64,000 nt of DNA from DASVWZ01 sp963758285 (GCA_963758285.1 CAVWUT010000015.1:124001-188000); one strand, 5' to 3'; positions 26,445 to 35,251 are shown, counted from the stretch's first letter. Numbers and translations: made by a program. The notes: generated by a model not told the origin, from the sequence alone.

Positions 26445-27704
26445 ATGATGCGCAGACGCGACTATGCCGAGATCGTCCAGATGGCGCTCGACACCATCCG
26501 CAACAACAAGATGCGCTCCTCCCTCACCGTGCTGGGCATCGTGATTGGCGTGGCCGTCGTGATCGGCATCTCCTCCGTGGTGCGCGGGCTGAATGACAAC
26601 GTTCGCAATGTGATCAGCAGCATCGGCTCGGATGTGATCTTCGCCTTTCACCTGCCTCTGACGTTCGGGCGTCCCACGGAAGAGATGCGCAAGCGCCGCG
26701 AACTGACCCTCGACGATGCCATGGCCATGAAAGACTTGCCGCACATCAAGGCGGCGACGCCGACGCTTCAGTATGTGCAGCAGGAATTTGGCGAGGGCAC
26801 CTACGTGGTGAAATATCAGGACCGCCGCGCCAAGAACACCATCCTCGAAGGAGACATGGCGGCCGCCAAAGACGTTTATGACTTGCCGGTCGCTGCCGGA
26901 CGTTGGTTCAGTGACCTCGACGACGAACACCATTCTCCGGTCATCGTGCTCGGAAGTGACACCGCCAGCGAACTGTTTCCCAGCGAGACCGCTTTAGGCA
27001 AGGAAATCAATATTGAGGGAGACATGTTCACCGTAATCGGCGTGTTCGCACCGGCCAAGAACGTGTTTTCCAGCGGCAAGAATCCGGACGATAATCGGGT
27101 GATTTTCCCACTGTCGGTATTCCGTAAACTTCATCCCGAGTTGAAGCAGTACTGGATCGGCGTCAAGGCCACATCCCACGAGGACATGCCCAAAGCCATG
27201 GATGAAATGCGCGAGACGCTGCGCCGCCGCCGCAAAGTTCCACCGGACAAGCCCGACAACTTCGAAATCTTCACCCAGGATTCCCTCTCCGACGTCTGGA
27301 ACCAGATCACCGGCGCGGTGTTCATCTTCATGTTCGCCGTGTCCAGCGTCGGCCTGATCGTCGGCGGCGTCGGGGTCATGAATATCATGCTGGTCTCCGT
27401 GACCGAGCGGACCCGCGAAATCGGGGTGCGCAAAGCCATCGGCGCGCGCAAACGGGACATCCTGCTGCAGTTCACCCTGGAGGCGATCACGCTCACCGCG
27501 ATGGGCGGCGTTCTGGGCGTTCTCCTGGGGGCGATCATCACCTGGACCATCCCCGCCATCTGGAGCTCGCTGCCCGCTCGCATGTCATTCTTCTGGGCAA
27601 GCTTCGGCTTCGGCGCGGCCGCGGTCGAGGGGCTGCTCTTCGGGATTTATCCCGCCTGGAAGGCCGCCAATCTCGACCCCATCGAATCCCTGCGCTATGA
27701 GTGA
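26445..27704 (+). CDS. MacB-type ABC transporter permease (2)
   Basis: 419 aa paralogue of the preceding gene: 'MRSSLTVLGIVIGVAVVIGIS' (TM1), periplasmic MacB_PCD domain, then 'VGGVGVMNIMLVSVTERTREIGVRKAIGARKRDILLQF' (segments) and 'GIYPAWKAANLDPIESLRYE'. ATG at 26445 or 26448; the frame upstream to 26397 is repeat sequence. The pair probably forms a heterodimer with an ATPase encoded elsewhere (inference). Confidence 0.9.
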   Translation: MMRRRDYAEIVQMALDTIRNNKMRSSLTVLGIVIGVAVVIGISSVVRGLNDNVRNVISSIGSDVIFAFHLPLTFGRPTEEMRKRRELTLDDAMAMKDLPHIKAATPTLQYVQQEFGEGTYVVKYQDRRAKNTILEGDMAAAKDVYDLPVAAGRWFSDLDDEHHSPVIVLGSDTASELFPSETALGKEINIEGDMFTVIGVFAPAKNVFSSGKNPDDNRVIFPLSVFRKLHPELKQYWIGVKATSHEDMPKAMDEMRETLRRRRKVPPDKPDNFEIFTQDSLSDVWNQITGAVFIFMFAVSSVGLIVGGVGVMNIMLVSVTERTREIGVRKAIGARKRDILLQFTLEAITLTAMGGVLGVLLGAIITWTIPAIWSSLPARMSFFWASFGFGAAAVEGLLFGIYPAWKAANLDPIESLRYE

Positions 27705-27736
27705 ACGCCCTTTGCGCGCTTCACCCGCTGGTCAAT

Positions 27737-28705
27737 TCATCCCACCGGAACCGCAGTCATCTCCGTCGCTTGCTTGCGAAGCTGCTCGAACAGAATGCTG
27801 CTGAGATAGCGCTCGCCGAAGCTGGGCAGCACCACCACAATCAGTTTTCCCGCATTCTCCGGCCGGCTGCCGACCACCAGGGCAGCTTGCACCGCCGCTC
27901 CCGAGGAAATGCCCATCAGCAGACCCTCTTGCTTGGCCAGGCGCCGTGCCATTGTGATGGCTTCTTCGCTGGAGACCTTCACGACTTCTTCAATGTAGTC
28001 GGTGCGGAGAATGGAAGGCACAAATCCCGCCCCGATTCCCTGAATCTTGTGCGGCGACGGCTTGCCTCCCGAGAGCACCGGGCTTTCCGTGGGTTCAACC
28101 GCAATGGCCTTGAAACTTGGCCTCTTGGGCTGAATATACTCGCTGACCCCGGTCAGAGTCCCGCCGGTACCCACGCCCGAAATCAGAATGTCTACCTGGC
28201 CCTCAGTGTCCTCCCAGATTTCCGGTCCGGTCGTTTCCCGGTGGATCTTAGGGTTTGCGGCGTTATCAAACTGCTGCAACATGTAGCCGCCGGGCGTTTG
28301 CTTGAGAATCTCCTCCGCCTTGGCGACAGCGCCGGGCATGCCTTTCGGCCCAGGGGTCAGCACGATCTCCGCGCCGAAAGCCAGCAAGAGCACACGGCGC
28401 TCCAGGCTCATGGTTTCCGGCATGGTCAGGATCAGGCGGTAGCCCTTCACGGCGGCCACAAATGCCAGAGCGATGCCGGTGTTGCCGCTGGTCGGCTCAA
28501 TCAGCACGGTCTTTCCGGGATGGATTTTGCCCGCGCGTTCCGCATCTTCGATCATGCTGACCCCGATGCGGTCTTTCACGCTGGCGCATGGGTTAAAGCT
28601 TTCCAGTTTGGCGGCGATCCGCGCCTGGCTTCCCGCCGTAACTTTATTGAGGTACACCAGGGGAGTACGGCCGATCAACTCAGTGACATCTTTTGCGATT
28701 TTCAC
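27737..28705 (-). CDS. cysK: Cysteine synthase (O-acetylserine sulfhydrylase)
   Basis: Makes cysteine from O-acetylserine and sulfide with PLP. 322 aa. PLP lysine in 'NPCASVKDRIGVSMI', 'PTSGNTGIALAFVAA' binds the substrate carboxylate, and 'SGVGTGGTLTGVSEYI' binds the PLP phosphate. A cystathionine beta-synthase-type extension is absent. Convergent with the permease gene, 32 bp apart. Confidence 0.94.
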   Translation of the reverse strand: MKIAKDVTELIGRTPLVYLNKVTAGSQARIAAKLESFNPCASVKDRIGVSMIEDAERAGKIHPGKTVLIEPTSGNTGIALAFVAAVKGYRLILTMPETMSLERRVLLLAFGAEIVLTPGPKGMPGAVAKAEEILKQTPGGYMLQQFDNAANPKIHRETTGPEIWEDTEGQVDILISGVGTGGTLTGVSEYIQPKRPSFKAIAVEPTESPVLSGGKPSPHKIQGIGAGFVPSILRTDYIEEVVKVSSEEAITMARRLAKQEGLLMGISSGAAVQAALVVGSRPENAGKLIVVVLPSFGERYLSSILFEQLRKQATEMTAVPVG

Positions 28706-29176
28706 AGTATGCTCCTGGAAGTATTGTATGGCTGAATCCTCTCACCTAAGCCACTGCGAGCCCGAAAAACGGTCGCAAGCGTTTGGCGGCGCGCCTCGCC
28801 CTGTCGCAAAGCGAAACCAGGAGGAACTGTCACCGCCAGGGCAGGGCGGGCACGCCACGACTCATCTGAACTACTGCCAGACCGCAACCAGTAACATCCG
28901 GCGAATGGGGGGAGGATATCTATACTAACTTGATAGACATTGTTGCATATAGAAAAGTGGCTGTCAACCCCAAAATCCGGGTACGCCAAACCGCTGCGGA
29001 AATCAACCTCGGCCCGTCCCCTCAACGAGTTTTGGGAGAAACCCGGGAAATGGGAACCTGAAATCAGCACGGCGAAGGTCTGAGCACTGGGAGTTGCTCA
29101 GACCTTCGCTCACAACGCGACATGCAAAGCACCGCACGCGCCTAATTGTCTAAGGCACAGCCAGCCGCAGCCCTTC
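28706..29176. other. Non-coding region between cysK and the malic enzyme gene
   Basis: Upstream of cysK (minus strand) and downstream of the malic-enzyme gene. Contains a 14-bp perfect hairpin at 29073-29108. An AT-rich patch (about 28915-28955, 'tatctatactaacttgatag') may carry the cysK promoter. No ORF I accept. Confidence 0.5.
29073..29108 (-). terminator. Strong hairpin after the malic enzyme gene
   Basis: CGAAGGTCTGAGCA (29073-29086), 8-nt loop, TGCTCAGACCTTCG (29095-29108), 69 bp beyond the minus-strand gene. There is no U-tract, so it may be a transcript-end stabiliser rather than a classic terminator. Confidence 0.55.
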
Positions 29177-31471
29177 CTAACCGGCCACCACTGTCGTGCG
29201 CCCGTTTTCTACCGGGGCCTTGCTTCCTTCCGCCTCGACCACCGCCAAGGCAGCGATGTTCACTATGTCCTCGACCTCCACTCCTTGCGGCAACACGTAG
29301 GCCGGCTTGCTCATGCCCATCATGATCGGACCCAGGGTCTCCGCGCCGCCGATGCGCCCCAGCAGCCGGTAAGCGATGTTGGCGGCTGCCAGGTCGGGGA
29401 AGATCAGCACATTGGCGCCACCCTTCAGGGTGGAGAATGGGAAGTCTTGCTCGATGGCCTCGGGATTGACTGCCGTGTCTGCCATGACCTCTCCGTCTAC
29501 TACCAGGGAGGGATCGCGCTGCTTGACCAGTTCGACCGCTTGCCGCACTTTCTCGCACTGAGGATGACTGATGGCGCCAAAGTTCGAGAACGACAGCATA
29601 GCGATCCGCGGGACCACGTCAAAGCGCCGCGCCACTTCTGCGGAGCACAGGGCAATTTCCGCCAGGTCCTCCGCCGAAGGATCAATGTTGACGGCACAAT
29701 CCGCCAGAAAATACACGTCTCCTTTGCGCGTGACCAGAACGTACAGGCCGGACACTTTGTGCACTCCCTCGCGCACCTTGATGATCTGCAGCGCCGGGCG
29801 AATCGTGTCCGGATAGAGCTGGGTGATTCCGGAAACCAGCGCATCGGCGTTGCCCATGTGGACCATCAGGGAAGCGAAGTAGTTGCGGTTATCGATCAGC
29901 CTGCGCGCCTCGCTCAAAGTCACGCCGCGGCGCTGCCGCAGCCAGTAGAGTTCCTGGATGTATACCTCGCGCCACTCCGAGGTCTTGGGATCCACCACAT
30001 CCATCCCTTCCAGATCAATGCCGAGCTCGGCTGCCCGGGCGCGGATCTTATCTTCGGCGCCCAGCAGAATGGGCCGCGCGATATGTTCGTCCGCCAGGAT
30101 GTGACATGCGCGCAGCACTTTGTCGGTTTCGCCTTCGGGAAAAACTACCCGCTTCGGTTTCGCCCGGGCTTTGTGAATGATGAGCCGCATCACTTCATGC
30201 GCCAGCCCCAGACGTTTCTCCAGTTGCTCGCGATATTCGGCCAGGTCCACCGGTTCCTGTGCGACCCCGCTTTCCATGGCCGCACGGGCCACAGCGGACG
30301 CCTCCCAGACCAGGACGCGCGGATCAAACGGTTTGGGAATGATGTAGTCCGGTCCAAAGTGCAGCCGCTCGACGCCGTAGGCGCGGCACACCGAGTCGGG
30401 AACGTCTTCCTTGGTAAGTGCAGCCAAGGCTCGCGTCGCGGCCAGCTTCATTTCTTCGTTAATTGCGGTGGCGTGCACATCCAGAGCTCCCCGGAAAATA
30501 AACGGGAATCCCAGAACATTGTTGACCTGGTTCGGATAGTCGGAACGGCCGGTCGCAATGATGATATCCGGCCGGGATGCCTTCGCATCCTCGTAAGCAA
30601 TTTCCGGGTCAGGATTGGCCATGGCAAACACAATGGGCCGTGCCGCCATGGATTTCAGCATGGCCGGCGTGAACGCGCCCTTGACCGAGCATCCCACCAG
30701 CACGTCCGCGCCCTCTACCACTTCCGCCAGGGTGCGCAGCTTGCTCGGCTTTGCGAACCGCTGCTTGTACGGATTCATTCCTTCGGTGCGCCCTTCGTAG
30801 ACCAGTCCCTTGGTATCGCAAACAAAGACGTTTTCCCGCTTCACGCCCAGCCGCACGTAGTGCTCGGCGCAGGCAATGCCCGAGGCCCCTGCCCCGTTAA
30901 AAACGACTTTGACCTTGGAAATGTCCTTGCCCACAACCTCCAGCGCATTGATCAATGCCGCCCCGGAGATGATCGCCGTGCCGTGCTGATCATCATGAAA
31001 CACCGGGATGCGCATGGTCTTCTTCAGAGTCTCTTCGATGTAAAAGCATTCCGGCGCCTTGATGTCCTCCAGATTGATTCCGCCGAACGTGGGTTCGAGC
31101 AACTGGCAGACTTTGATCACTTCGTCGGGGTTGTGGCTGTTCACTTCAATGTCGAACACGTCCACGTCCGCGAACCGTTTGAACAGAACGCCCTTGCCTT
31201 CCATTACGGGTTTGCCGGCCAGTGCGCCGATGTCGCCGAGTCCCAGCACGGCGGTGCCATTGCTGATTACCGCAACCAGGTTTCCCTTGGCGGTGTACTT
31301 GAAAGCGTCGTGCGGGTTCTTCTCAATTTCAAGACAGGGCACAGCAACGCCAGGCGTGTATGCCAGGCTCAAGTCCCGTTGCGTCCGGCACGGTTTGGTC
31401 GGTGTGACCTCGATTTTTCCCGGACGTGTCCCCGCGTGGTAATCCAGTGCTTCTTGCTTTTGAATAGCCAT
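29177..31471 (-). CDS. maeB: NADP-type malic enzyme fused to a phosphotransacetylase-like domain
   Basis: 764 aa. The N-terminal malic enzyme (about 1-430) has 'LSLAYTPGVAVPCLEI', 'VFHDDQHGTAIISGAALINAL' with the metal-binding acids, and 'VVFNGAGASGIACAEHYV' as the NAD(P) fold. The C-terminal part (about 440-764) is PTA-like ('VVFPEGETDKVLRACHIL', 'GVHKVSGLYVLVTRKGD', 'NVLIFPDLAAANIAYRLL'). Such domains in MaeB are usually regulatory (acetyl-CoA). It decarboxylates malate to pyruvate. Start 31471 has AGGAGG 5 nt upstream. Same strand as rocD, 59 bp downstream of it. Confidence 0.93.
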   Translation of the reverse strand: MAIQKQEALDYHAGTRPGKIEVTPTKPCRTQRDLSLAYTPGVAVPCLEIEKNPHDAFKYTAKGNLVAVISNGTAVLGLGDIGALAGKPVMEGKGVLFKRFADVDVFDIEVNSHNPDEVIKVCQLLEPTFGGINLEDIKAPECFYIEETLKKTMRIPVFHDDQHGTAIISGAALINALEVVGKDISKVKVVFNGAGASGIACAEHYVRLGVKRENVFVCDTKGLVYEGRTEGMNPYKQRFAKPSKLRTLAEVVEGADVLVGCSVKGAFTPAMLKSMAARPIVFAMANPDPEIAYEDAKASRPDIIIATGRSDYPNQVNNVLGFPFIFRGALDVHATAINEEMKLAATRALAALTKEDVPDSVCRAYGVERLHFGPDYIIPKPFDPRVLVWEASAVARAAMESGVAQEPVDLAEYREQLEKRLGLAHEVMRLIIHKARAKPKRVVFPEGETDKVLRACHILADEHIARPILLGAEDKIRARAAELGIDLEGMDVVDPKTSEWREVYIQELYWLRQRRGVTLSEARRLIDNRNYFASLMVHMGNADALVSGITQLYPDTIRPALQIIKVREGVHKVSGLYVLVTRKGDVYFLADCAVNIDPSAEDLAEIALCSAEVARRFDVVPRIAMLSFSNFGAISHPQCEKVRQAVELVKQRDPSLVVDGEVMADTAVNPEAIEQDFPFSTLKGGANVLIFPDLAAANIAYRLLGRIGGAETLGPIMMGMSKPAYVLPQGVEVEDIVNIAALAVVEAEGSKAPVENGRTTVVAG

Positions 31472-31530
31472 AATTCCTCCTGATGATTTCTTAGGGCTTC
31501 CTGCGCGCAAATGGCGCCAAGCCCCCTGAT

Positions 31531-32745
31531 TTAGTGCTTCTCGATAACCTTCCTGATCCGCGCAAACGCCCAGTCGATTTCTTCCCGCGTGATGACCAGC
31601 GGAGGCGCGATCCGGATTACCTTGTCGTGCGTTTCCTTACAGAGAATTCCTTCATTTTTCAAAGCTTCGCAATACGGCCGAGCCGGACTGTGAAGCTCAA
31701 TCCCGATCCACAGGCCCTTTCCGCGGACCTCCTTCAGATCGGGACTTCGCATGGTCTTTAACAGTTCGAGGAAATACGCGCCCAGCTCCGCCGAACGCTC
31801 CACCATCTTTTCTTCCACCAGCACCCGCAGAGCGGTGCGGGCAATGGCGCAGCCCAGCGGGTTCCCACCGAAAGTGCTGCCATGATCGCCGGGTTGATAA
31901 ACCCCAAGGATCTCTTTCGAAGCCAGAATCGCAGACACCGGATAGAATCCGCCAGCCAGTGCTTTGCCCACAATCAGCACATCCGGGGTAATTCCTTCAT
32001 GCATGCACGCGAACAGCTTTCCGGTGCGTCCCAGGCCGGATTGAATTTCATCGAGCATCAGCAAAACGCGGTTCCGGCGGCACAGGTCGGCAGTTTGTTT
32101 CAAGAATCCAGCAGGCGGAATGACAATGCCCGCTTCGCCCTGAATGGGCTCAACCAAAAAGGCGCAGGTATTGGGCGTGATCGCCTGGCGCAGCGCCTGC
32201 GCATCGCCAAAGGGAATAATCTTGAAGCCTGGTGTAAACGGTCCGAATCCGTCACGATACTGCGGGTCCGTCGAGAAACCAACGACCGTCACCGTCCGGC
32301 CGTGGAAATTGTTCGCACAAACGATGATCTCGGCCTTGCCATCGGCGATGCCTTTGACCTTGTAACCCCACTTGCGAGCCGTCTTCACCGCAGTCTCGAC
32401 CGCTTCGGCCCCCGAATTCATCGGCAGCGCCATATCGTAGCCGGTCAGGTCATGCAATTCCTTGTACAAGAAACCGAGCTGGTCATTGCGGAATGCCCTT
32501 GAGGTCAATGTGACTTTGCGGGCCTGCTCGTTCAAAGCCCTCAGAATTTCTGGATGGCAATGCCCCTGATTGACCGCGGAGTAGGCGGCCAGGCAATCGA
32601 GATAACGCTTGCCTTCCACGTCATAAACCCAAACGCCCTGCGCCCGCTCGATGACCACATCGAGTGGATGATAGTTGTGAGCCCCGTACTGGTTCTCAAG
32701 CTCAACAAAAGTTTGAGTACGCATCATTGCCTCAGTAACGGGCAT
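31531..32745 (-). CDS. rocD: Ornithine aminotransferase
   Basis: Transfers the delta-amino group of ornithine to 2-oxoglutarate, giving glutamate semialdehyde. 404 aa, class III aminotransferase: 'NSGAEAVETAVKTARKWGY', 'NNFHGRTVTVVGFSTDP', 'LMLDEIQSGLGRTGK' with the PLP-binding Asp, PLP lysine in 'VGKALAGGFYPVSA', and 'STFGGNPLGCAIARTAL'. It matches OAT better than acetylornithine transaminase. AAGGA lies upstream of the ATG. It belongs with the carbamoyltransferase genes upstream, using the ornithine they release. Confidence 0.92.
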   Translation of the reverse strand: MPVTEAMMRTQTFVELENQYGAHNYHPLDVVIERAQGVWVYDVEGKRYLDCLAAYSAVNQGHCHPEILRALNEQARKVTLTSRAFRNDQLGFLYKELHDLTGYDMALPMNSGAEAVETAVKTARKWGYKVKGIADGKAEIIVCANNFHGRTVTVVGFSTDPQYRDGFGPFTPGFKIIPFGDAQALRQAITPNTCAFLVEPIQGEAGIVIPPAGFLKQTADLCRRNRVLLMLDEIQSGLGRTGKLFACMHEGITPDVLIVGKALAGGFYPVSAILASKEILGVYQPGDHGSTFGGNPLGCAIARTALRVLVEEKMVERSAELGAYFLELLKTMRSPDLKEVRGKGLWIGIELHSPARPYCEALKNEGILCKETHDKVIRIAPPLVITREEIDWAFARIRKVIEKH

Positions 32746-32760
32746 ATATCCGTCCTTTCT

Positions 32761-32830
32761 TAGGAGTCAGTAGTCAGGGGTTAGGAGTCAGCTTGTCGTG
32801 GAATTCCTGACTCCTGACTCCTGACTACTC
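32761..32830. repeat. Inverted word-repeat element (AGTCAGGAGTCAG type), solo
   Basis: Left arm 32762-32791 (AGGAGTCAGTAGTCAGG...), right arm 32806-32830 (CTGACTCCTGACTCC...), 14-bp loop. The arms match the repeats that bracket the four-helix-bundle gene. Sits between the ATC-like gene and rocD. Confidence 0.85.
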
Positions 32831-32831
32831 T

Positions 32832-33806
32832 TTAGTCCAATAGCATCGTCAACAGCGCCATCCGCACAAACAGGCCATTTCTTGCCTGGCGGAAATATAA
32901 AGCTCTGGGATCGTTGTCGACCGACTTATCCAGTTCCACCGTGCGTGGCAGCGGATGCAGAATGAGCGCATCCGGCTTCATGCGTTGCACCAGCGCCGAG
33001 TCAATCGCGAAATGCTTCAAGCTGGCCACGTCGCGCACCCGTTCCGGCCGGATCCGGGTCTGATAGACCACATCCGCTTCACTCACAATCCGCTGGATAT
33101 CGGTCTCGATTTCGTAGCGCACGCCGTGCTCGTCCAGATACTCCAGAATGTCGGGCTTCATCTGCAGCTCTGGAGGGCTCACAAAAAACATCTTCACCCG
33201 TTCAAACTTAGCCAGGAGGTAGGCCAGAGATCGCGCGGTGCGCCCCTTGTCGAGCTCGCCGATCATGGCAACGCTCAAGCCGTCTAGCGGGCGCTCCCGG
33301 TAAATCGTATAAAGATCAAGCAACGCCTGCGTGGGATGCTGCCCGCCGTTTCCGTCGCCCGCATTCACCACCGGCACTGGAGACACTTGGGCAGCCCGCT
33401 TGGCTCCGCCTTCTTCGTGGTGGCGAATCACAATGACGTCCGCGTAACCCCCGATGATCCGAATCGAATCTTCCACCTGCTCGCCTTCGACCTCCGAAGA
33501 GAATGATGAAGCATGCTCGGTGGAAAGCACGCGTCCGCCCAGGCGATGCATGGCGGCCTCAAAGGAAAACCGCGTGCGAGTGGATGGCTCGTAGAACAGC
33601 GTGGCCATGATGCGGTTCTGATAGTCCAGCGATCCGCCCCGCTCTACCACCCGTTCCATGCCTCGCGAGCGGTCAAAAAGCTCCATCAGCAGCGGAACCG
33701 TAAACTGTTGCGACTCGACCACGTGCCGCGGTTTCCGTTCCTGGAGTTCGTCGCGATGGCCCTCTGGCGGCCTGGTGAGTGATGCGCTCGATCGTGACAT
33801 GGTCAT
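32832..33806 (-). CDS. Aspartate-carbamoyltransferase-like enzyme, variant active site
   Basis: 324 aa. The carbamoyl-phosphate half is intact: 'YEPSTRTRFSFE', 'VIRHHEEGGAKRAA', 'NAGDGNGGQHPTQALLDLYTI' (in two parts) and 'HPLPRTVELD'. But the 80s loop reads 'SSEVEGEQVEDS', with Glu where E. coli PyrB has Lys84, and the 230s segment is 'TRIRPERV', with Arg where Gln231 sits. It may prefer another amino acceptor than aspartate. It overlaps the carbamate kinase stop by ATGA (ATG 33806; 33800 is also possible), so supply and use of carbamoyl phosphate are coupled. Confidence 0.8.
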   Translation of the reverse strand: MTMSRSSASLTRPPEGHRDELQERKPRHVVESQQFTVPLLMELFDRSRGMERVVERGGSLDYQNRIMATLFYEPSTRTRFSFEAAMHRLGGRVLSTEHASSFSSEVEGEQVEDSIRIIGGYADVIVIRHHEEGGAKRAAQVSPVPVVNAGDGNGGQHPTQALLDLYTIYRERPLDGLSVAMIGELDKGRTARSLAYLLAKFERVKMFFVSPPELQMKPDILEYLDEHGVRYEIETDIQRIVSEADVVYQTRIRPERVRDVASLKHFAIDSALVQRMKPDALILHPLPRTVELDKSVDNDPRALYFRQARNGLFVRMALLTMLLD

Positions 33807-34798
33807 CGCCCTCCCACTGGAACTTCGAACTGCGAATGTTTCCCGGTTCCCTGGGCTCCATGATCCGGAAGAACATGTGTGCCCGCTTTTCCTGCCACAG
33901 CCAGCCTCAGATTCTCGCAAGAAGTAATAACGGCTTCCTTCCCGCCGTCCTGAATGAATCTTAATACCGATTGGACCTTTGGACCCATATTTCCTGGAGG
34001 AAAGTGCCCGGCGGCCAGATATTTCTCCAGTTCGGCGGCGTGCACGCTGGTCAGAGGCTTTTGCGTGGGCTTCTTGTAGTCGAGATAGACGTATTCCGTA
34101 TCCGTCGAAATGACGAACCGTTCCACCCCAAGCTTCGAGGCCAGCAGGGCAGAGGCCCGGTCTTTGTCAATCACCGCTTCGACCCCGCGCAGTATTCCGT
34201 CCTGCCACGCCACCGGAATCCCCCCGCCGCCACAGGCTACCACCAGGACTCCGCGATTCGCCAGGTCCCGGATCACTTCCAGTTCAACAATCTCCGTCGG
34301 TTCGGGCGACGGCACGACCCGCCGGTACCCGCGAGCCGCATCCTCGACGATTTCCCAGCCGAGTTGCCGCTTGCGCTCCTCGGCGTCCGCGTGCGAATAA
34401 AACGGCCCGATGGGCTTGGTGGGATGCCTCATCGCGGGGTCATCAAGGGAGACCACGCTCTGCGTCACCAATGCCACTACCGGCACATGAAGGCCCGCAA
34501 GCCTCAACTCCGTTTCCAGCGACTGCTGCAAAATGTAGCCGATCTCACCTTGCGTCGAAGCGTCGCACACATCCAGGGGATGACCCGGTACCTGGCTGGC
34601 GCCTCGTTCTGAGCGAAGCAGGGCCGCGCCTACCTGCGGGCCGTTGCCGTGAGTCAGCACTATGCCGTATCCGTCCGCAATCAGCCCGACGATCTCCGCC
34701 GCCGTGCGCCGCGCATTGGCCAATTGCTCAGCGACAGTCCCTTTCTCCCCCGCCCGAATCAGGGAGTTTCCGCCAACGGCAAGGAGGATGGTTTTCAT
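33803..34798 (-). CDS. arcC: Carbamate kinase
   Basis: Interconverts ADP + carbamoyl phosphate and ATP + carbamate. 331 aa. 'LLAVGGNSLIRAGEKGT', 'VLTHGNGPQVGAALLRSE', 'VVACGGGGIPVA', 'AVIDKDRASALLASKL' and 'FPPGNMGPKVQSVLRFI' are family blocks. It lies 26 bp downstream of the four-helix cassette and has no good ribosome-binding site, as the sequence before it belongs to the inverted repeat. The insertion may have cut its original leader. Confidence 0.94.
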   Translation of the reverse strand: MKTILLAVGGNSLIRAGEKGTVAEQLANARRTAAEIVGLIADGYGIVLTHGNGPQVGAALLRSERGASQVPGHPLDVCDASTQGEIGYILQQSLETELRLAGLHVPVVALVTQSVVSLDDPAMRHPTKPIGPFYSHADAEERKRQLGWEIVEDAARGYRRVVPSPEPTEIVELEVIRDLANRGVLVVACGGGGIPVAWQDGILRGVEAVIDKDRASALLASKLGVERFVISTDTEYVYLDYKKPTQKPLTSVHAAELEKYLAAGHFPPGNMGPKVQSVLRFIQDGGKEAVITSCENLRLAVAGKAGTHVLPDHGAQGTGKHSQFEVPVGGR

Positions 34799-34805
34799 AA
34801 GTAAG

Positions 34806-34835
34806 AGTAGTCAGGGGTCGGGAGTCAGGAGTCAG
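34806..34835. repeat. Inverted repeat arm, left of the four-helix cassette
   Basis: AGTAGTCAGGGGTCGGGAG then TCAGGAGTCAG. The reverse complement of the right arm (35212-35239) is nearly identical. The stop of the four-helix gene (34825-34827) lies inside this arm. Confidence 0.9.
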
Positions 34836-35187
34836 CGCTCTTCGACCAGGCCCGCAGCCCGTTCAACATTCGGCCAATCTCGCTCGATCTTGAGAGCAAT
34901 TCCAGAGCTTCGTTCTTTGACAGATAGTCGAGATTGCTTGCGATTTCCAACTGTGTTTCTGCTTCTGTCAGTGAGCCACGTGCTTGTCCGACAAAATGGT
35001 GGAATTCTTTTCGCGAATTCCTGCCATGACCCTCCGCTAAATTGCTGGGCACGGAAACTGCCGCACGCCGAAGCTGCGACGTTAGCCCATAGATCTCGTC
35101 TTTAGGGAAATCACGCGTAGCTCTATACATTTCCGTCACAAGGATCATCGCCTTCTGCCACACAACCAAATTGCGGTGCCCTTTCAT
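34825..35187 (-). CDS. Four-helix-bundle protein (S23/IVP-like)
   Basis: 120 aa, typical of the 23S-rRNA intervening-sequence family (TIGR02436): 'LVVWQKAMILVTEMYRAT' helix 1, 'LTSQLRRAAVSVPSNLAEGH' helix 2 with the signature AAVSVPSNLAEG, 'FVGQARGSLTEAETQLEIA' helix 3, and a last helix. Function is not known; relatives occur in 23S rRNA insertions and, distantly, as Avd in diversity-generating retroelements. Good AGGAG. It interrupts an otherwise tight operon (argF to arcC) and is bracketed by inverted repeats, as a mobile cassette would be. Confidence 0.93.
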   Translation of the reverse strand: MKGHRNLVVWQKAMILVTEMYRATRDFPKDEIYGLTSQLRRAAVSVPSNLAEGHGRNSRKEFHHFVGQARGSLTEAETQLEIASNLDYLSKNEALELLSRSSEIGRMLNGLRAWSKSADS

Positions 35188-35211
35188 ACTCCTAGCTCCT
35201 GCTCTGACGCG

Positions 35212-35239
35212 TGACTCCTGACCCCGACTCCTGACTACT
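35212..35239. repeat. Inverted repeat arm, right of the four-helix cassette
   Basis: TGACTCCTGACCCCGACTCC then TGACTACT. Its complement matches the arm at 34806-34835 with about two differences. Confidence 0.9.
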
Positions 35240-35251
35240 AACTACTCGCCT

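Noticed and set aside
29285..31483. 732-codon plus-strand ORF opposite the malic enzyme gene
   Set aside because: Antisense shadow of a GC-rich gene; the minus-strand frame has all the family motifs.
34825..35187. Diversity-generating retroelement accessory (Avd)
   Set aside because: No reverse transcriptase and no variable/template repeat pair in the window; the protein fits the wider S23-like family.
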